A DNA stretch of 64,000 nt from assembly GCF_003670115.1 (NCBI RefSeq), contig NZ_QQTY01000003.1:1-64000 (forward strand), read 5' to 3'. Shown piece after piece: positions 61,484 to 64,000 of the stretch. The position numbers and the translations under genes were made by a program. Each line of letters opens with the position of its first letter. Position 1 is the first letter of the stretch. Source of the stretch: Natronorubrum halophilum (lineage in GTDB: Archaea; Halobacteriota; Halobacteria; Halobacteriales; Natrialbaceae). The notes under the pieces were generated by a model that did not search any database, was not told the origin of the DNA, and saw only the letters and a list, made by a program, of their open reading frames with translations.

Positions 61484-62476
61484 TTGAGCTCGATTGACCG
61501 TAGGGCACAACTCAACAATCTCTACGATGAACTGCGATTCAAGCGCCAGCGATTGAGCGAAGTGTTCCCATCGATTTCGAACACGCCACTGGTGCTGTTG
61601 AGCCCGATGCTCGTGCTTTTCGCTTTATTCTTGGCATTTCCCGTCATATTCACTATATTTCTAGCATTTTTTGAATTCCAAGGTATCTCTACGGATTCGT
61701 TACTGGTGGTAGACCTGGGTATTGTCTACTTCACCGTTCCTGAAGTGGTGAATCTGGAGTACGTCGGACTGCAGAATTTCGAGCGAATGCTGACTGACAA
61801 CGTCCTACACCAAGCACTGTTTAACACGGTGTATTTGTTCGCAGTGCTGATTCCGACGATGGTGATCATTCCGCTCACCTTAGCGATCGCGTTGAACTCG
61901 TCGCTGATACGGTTTAGGAACACGTTTCGGAGTCTCCTGCTCATCCCGACAGCCGCGAACACGATCGCCTACGCTGTCGTTTTCATCGCAATCGTCGCCG
62001 AAGGAGGGCTGGCGGACAGCCTCTTTGTACTCATCGGAATCGATCCGATCGCGTGGCTCCGGAACGGGTTCTGGTCCAGAAATCTAATAGCGTTCATGTC
62101 TGTCTGGAGATGGACCGGATACAATATGATTATCTTCCTCGCTGGACTGCAGACGATTCCCGAATCGCTCTATGAAGCGGCGGAGATCGACGGAGCGACG
62201 CGGCTCCAGAAATTTCGCTACGTGACGGTGCCACAGCTGAAGCCGGTACTGCTGTTCATCGTCATCACGAGCACGATCTCCATCTTCAAGAAGTTCGCAG
62301 AGCCACAGCTGCTGATCACCTCCGGTGCACCCCTTAAAGAGACTCGAACGATCGTCTACTACATCTATCAGGTTGCGTTCCAGAACCTTGAGCTGGGGTA
62401 CGGCTCTGCCCTGACCGTTCTACTCGTCGCGATTGTTACGACTGTGTCCCTGATCCAATTCCGGGTGGCTGATTAA
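61484..62476 (+). CDS. Sugar-type ABC transporter permease (MalF/UgpA type)
   Basis: The 330-residue membrane protein has six or seven hydrophobic segments and the EAA loop YEAAEIDGATRLQKFRYVTVPQLKP. It starts with TTG directly after the previous stop; a strong GAGGTG lies 8 nt before it (61470-61475), which supports this unusual start. It is followed 1 bp later by the second permease. Confidence 0.9.
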   Translation: MSSIDRRAQLNNLYDELRFKRQRLSEVFPSISNTPLVLLSPMLVLFALFLAFPVIFTIFLAFFEFQGISTDSLLVVDLGIVYFTVPEVVNLEYVGLQNFERMLTDNVLHQALFNTVYLFAVLIPTMVIIPLTLAIALNSSLIRFRNTFRSLLLIPTAANTIAYAVVFIAIVAEGGLADSLFVLIGIDPIAWLRNGFWSRNLIAFMSVWRWTGYNMIIFLAGLQTIPESLYEAAEIDGATRLQKFRYVTVPQLKPVLLFIVITSTISIFKKFAEPQLLITSGAPLKETRTIVYYIYQVAFQNLELGYGSALTVLLVAIVTTVSLIQFRVAD

Positions 62477-62477
62477 G

Positions 62478-63326
62478 ATGCACGAAAAAGACCTGAACGA
62501 GGCGCTGTGGAAGTTCGGTGGCTACGGATTCGTTATCGGCGCAGTCCTGTTCGTAATGATTCCGATCTACTGGCTCCTCATCGCTTCGACGCTCCCACAG
62601 ACCGAAATTCTCGGAAACACCGGGAGTTTCCCACGACTGCTTCCAGGATCGCATTTCTTCGACAACGCTCAAGCGCTGGCGGAGCGCCAGACTGTCAACT
62701 ACTATCAGAGCGTACTGAACAGCATCATCGTGGCGAGTCTGTACACTGTGCTCTCGTTGATCCTCTGCTCGATGAGCGGATTCGCCTTCGCTAAATACGA
62801 TTTCAGATTCAAAGAGCTGATCTTCTTGGCGATCCTCGGTACTCTCATCATCCCGATCAATCTGCTTGTGATTCCACTGTTCTTGCTGGTCTCGAACATG
62901 GGAATCTCGAACTCGTTTGCCGCGATTATCCTTCCGTGGGCAGCGTATCCGGTCGGAATCTTCTTCATGCGCCAAACGATGCAGTCTATACCGGATTCGC
63001 TGTTGGAAGCCGCCCGAATGGACGGGGCCACGGAATTTCAGCTCTACTACCGGGTCGCTCTCCCAGCGGTGAAATCCGGAATGGCGGCCCTGGCGGTGAT
63101 CCTCTTCTTATTCCAGTGGAACCTCTTCCTCTGGCCGTTAGTGGTTCTCCAAGAGGACAAGTTCACGATCCCCGTCGCACTAACAAAGATCATGAGCCAA
63201 CAGACGCCTGCGTACGATCAGCTGATGGTTGCGGCACTTATCGCTATCGTACCGATGCTCATCGTCTTTATCGCTCTGCAGCGTCACTTTGTAAATGGTA
63301 TCCTCGCAGGAGCAGTCAAGGAGTGA
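62478..63326 (+). CDS. Sugar-type ABC transporter permease (MalG/UgpE type)
   Basis: The 282-residue permease begins with a short cytoplasmic tail and has six hydrophobic segments. The EAA loop reads LLEAARMDGATEFQLYYRVALPAVK. The family end (IALQRHFVNGILAGAVKE) is complete. It is tightly linked to both neighbours, 1 bp after the first permease. Confidence 0.94.
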   Translation: MHEKDLNEALWKFGGYGFVIGAVLFVMIPIYWLLIASTLPQTEILGNTGSFPRLLPGSHFFDNAQALAERQTVNYYQSVLNSIIVASLYTVLSLILCSMSGFAFAKYDFRFKELIFLAILGTLIIPINLLVIPLFLLVSNMGISNSFAAIILPWAAYPVGIFFMRQTMQSIPDSLLEAARMDGATEFQLYYRVALPAVKSGMAALAVILFLFQWNLFLWPLVVLQEDKFTIPVALTKIMSQQTPAYDQLMVAALIAIVPMLIVFIALQRHFVNGILAGAVKE

Positions 63327-63332
63327 TGATCA

Positions 63333-64000
63333 ATGACAGAAATAAAAATTGACGGACTGAAGAAGACGTACGACACCAAAAACAACGAGATCGTTGCAGT
63401 CGACGACCTTGATCTGGAAATAAAGGACGGAGAGTTCATCGTATTCGTCGGCCCCTCCGGATGTGGGAAGTCAACCACACTCCGGTGTATCGCTGGCTTG
63501 GAGAGTATTACCGAAGGAAAGGTGCAATTCGACGGTCAGGTAGTCAACAACCTTCGCTCCCGTGACCGGGACGTCGCGATGGTTTTCCAGAACTACGCTC
63601 TGTATCCGCACATGACCGTCGAACAGAACATGAGTTTCGGTCTCAAACTTTCTTCAAAACTATCGAGTGAAGAGATCAATTCACGTGTGACCGACACTGC
63701 GGAGATGATGGGAATCGATGACCTGTTGTCGAAAAAGCCGGGGGAGTTGTCTGGCGGCCAGCAACAGCGCGTAGCCCTGGGTCGCTCGATCGTTCGTGAA
63801 CCGGGAGTGTTCCTCATGGACGAACCATTGTCGAATCTGGACGCCAAGCTTCGGGCGGGGATGCGAACCGAAATTCAGGAACTTCAGAACGATCTGGATG
63901 TTACGACGATATACGTCACGCACGATCAAACCGAAGCGATGGCAATGGGTGATCGAATCGCTGTACTTAGCGACGGGATTCTACAACAGATCGATGTCCC
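63333..64000 (+). CDS. Sugar-type ABC transporter ATPase (MalK/UgpC type), cut by window end
   Basis: The visible 222 residues from the ATG at 63333 contain Walker A GPSGCGKST, Q-loop VFQNYALYPHMTVEQN, signature LSGGQQQRVALGRSI, Walker B VFLMDEPLSNLD and the switch THDQTEAM. The C-terminal regulatory OB domain lies beyond the window. It begins 6 bp after the second permease and completes the sugar importer. Confidence 0.95.
   Translation, partial: MTEIKIDGLKKTYDTKNNEIVAVDDLDLEIKDGEFIVFVGPSGCGKSTTLRCIAGLESITEGKVQFDGQVVNNLRSRDRDVAMVFQNYALYPHMTVEQNMSFGLKLSSKLSSEEINSRVTDTAEMMGIDDLLSKKPGELSGGQQQRVALGRSIVREPGVFLMDEPLSNLDAKLRAGMRTEIQELQNDLDVTTIYVTHDQTEAMAMGDRIAVLSDGILQQIDV

Overview
The window reads as a halophilic archaeon of the Haloterrigena/Natrinema/Natrialba kind. 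The proteins are rich in Asp and Glu, Tat-type lipoprotein signals (RR followed by a lipobox AGC) are common, many starts look leaderless with a TATA-like box 25-35 nt upstream, and the gene families are typical of haloarchaea. Almost everything here is catabolism and import, so it looks like an accessory, substrate-utilisation part of the genome. No rRNA, tRNA or CRISPR array was seen. Function calls come from reading motifs by eye; no database search was run.

Region 1 (1-17.5 kb, moderate GC). An insertion-sequence end at 1-149 is followed by a secreted beta-helix protein, a DoxX protein, an SDR and a creatininase-family hydrolase. Then comes a 14-kb block read entirely on the minus strand: IclR regulator, mandelate-racemase-type enolase-superfamily enzyme, unknown TIM-barrel-like protein, NamZ/DUF1343-type exo-muramidase, a complete peptide/muropeptide-type ABC importer (SBP-B-C-D-F), a beta-lactamase-fold serine hydrolase (AmiE-like), a GNAT acetyltransferase, anhydro-N-acetylmuramate kinase (AnmK) and a HAD phosphatase. 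The last nine genes, from the SBP on, are overlapping or nearly so. The set resembles bacterial muropeptide recovery loci (namZ-amiE-anmK plus a peptide importer) and suggests an archaeon scavenging bacterial cell-wall fragments. This is the most interesting system in the window.

Region 2 (18.3-49.2 kb, clearly higher GC). This is an aromatic/acyl-CoA catabolic region: IclR, UbiA prenyltransferase, acyl-CoA ligases, ADP-forming acyl-CoA synthetase subunits, gentisate 1,2-dioxygenase divergent from a fumarylacetoacetate-hydrolase-family enzyme, aldehyde dehydrogenase, a dispersed branched-chain/aromatic-acid ABC importer (Liv K, H, M, F, G), an aromatic-ring FAD hydroxylase, a hotdog thioesterase, a large FAD/Fe-S oxidase, an SLC13 anion carrier, a beta-oxidation operon (hydroxyacyl-CoA dehydrogenase/enoyl-CoA hydratase fusion, thiolase, OB-fold partner, CoA ligase), and a second IclR at the end. 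Together they could take up and activate aromatic acids, hydroxylate them to gentisate, cleave the ring and pass the products to central metabolism.

Region 3 (49.5-53.4 kb, AT-richer) is a graveyard of IS6-type transposase remnants and a probable integrase relic. Two same-orientation IS remnants flank an intact PLP-dependent decarboxylase gene.

Region 4 (53.5-64 kb) is a saccharide module: IclR, GH88 unsaturated uronyl hydrolase, DUF2264 protein, Gfo/Idh/MocA oxidoreductase, aldo/keto reductase, and a sugar ABC importer (SBP, two permeases, and an ATPase cut by the window end). It fits import and breakdown of unsaturated uronate-containing oligosaccharides.
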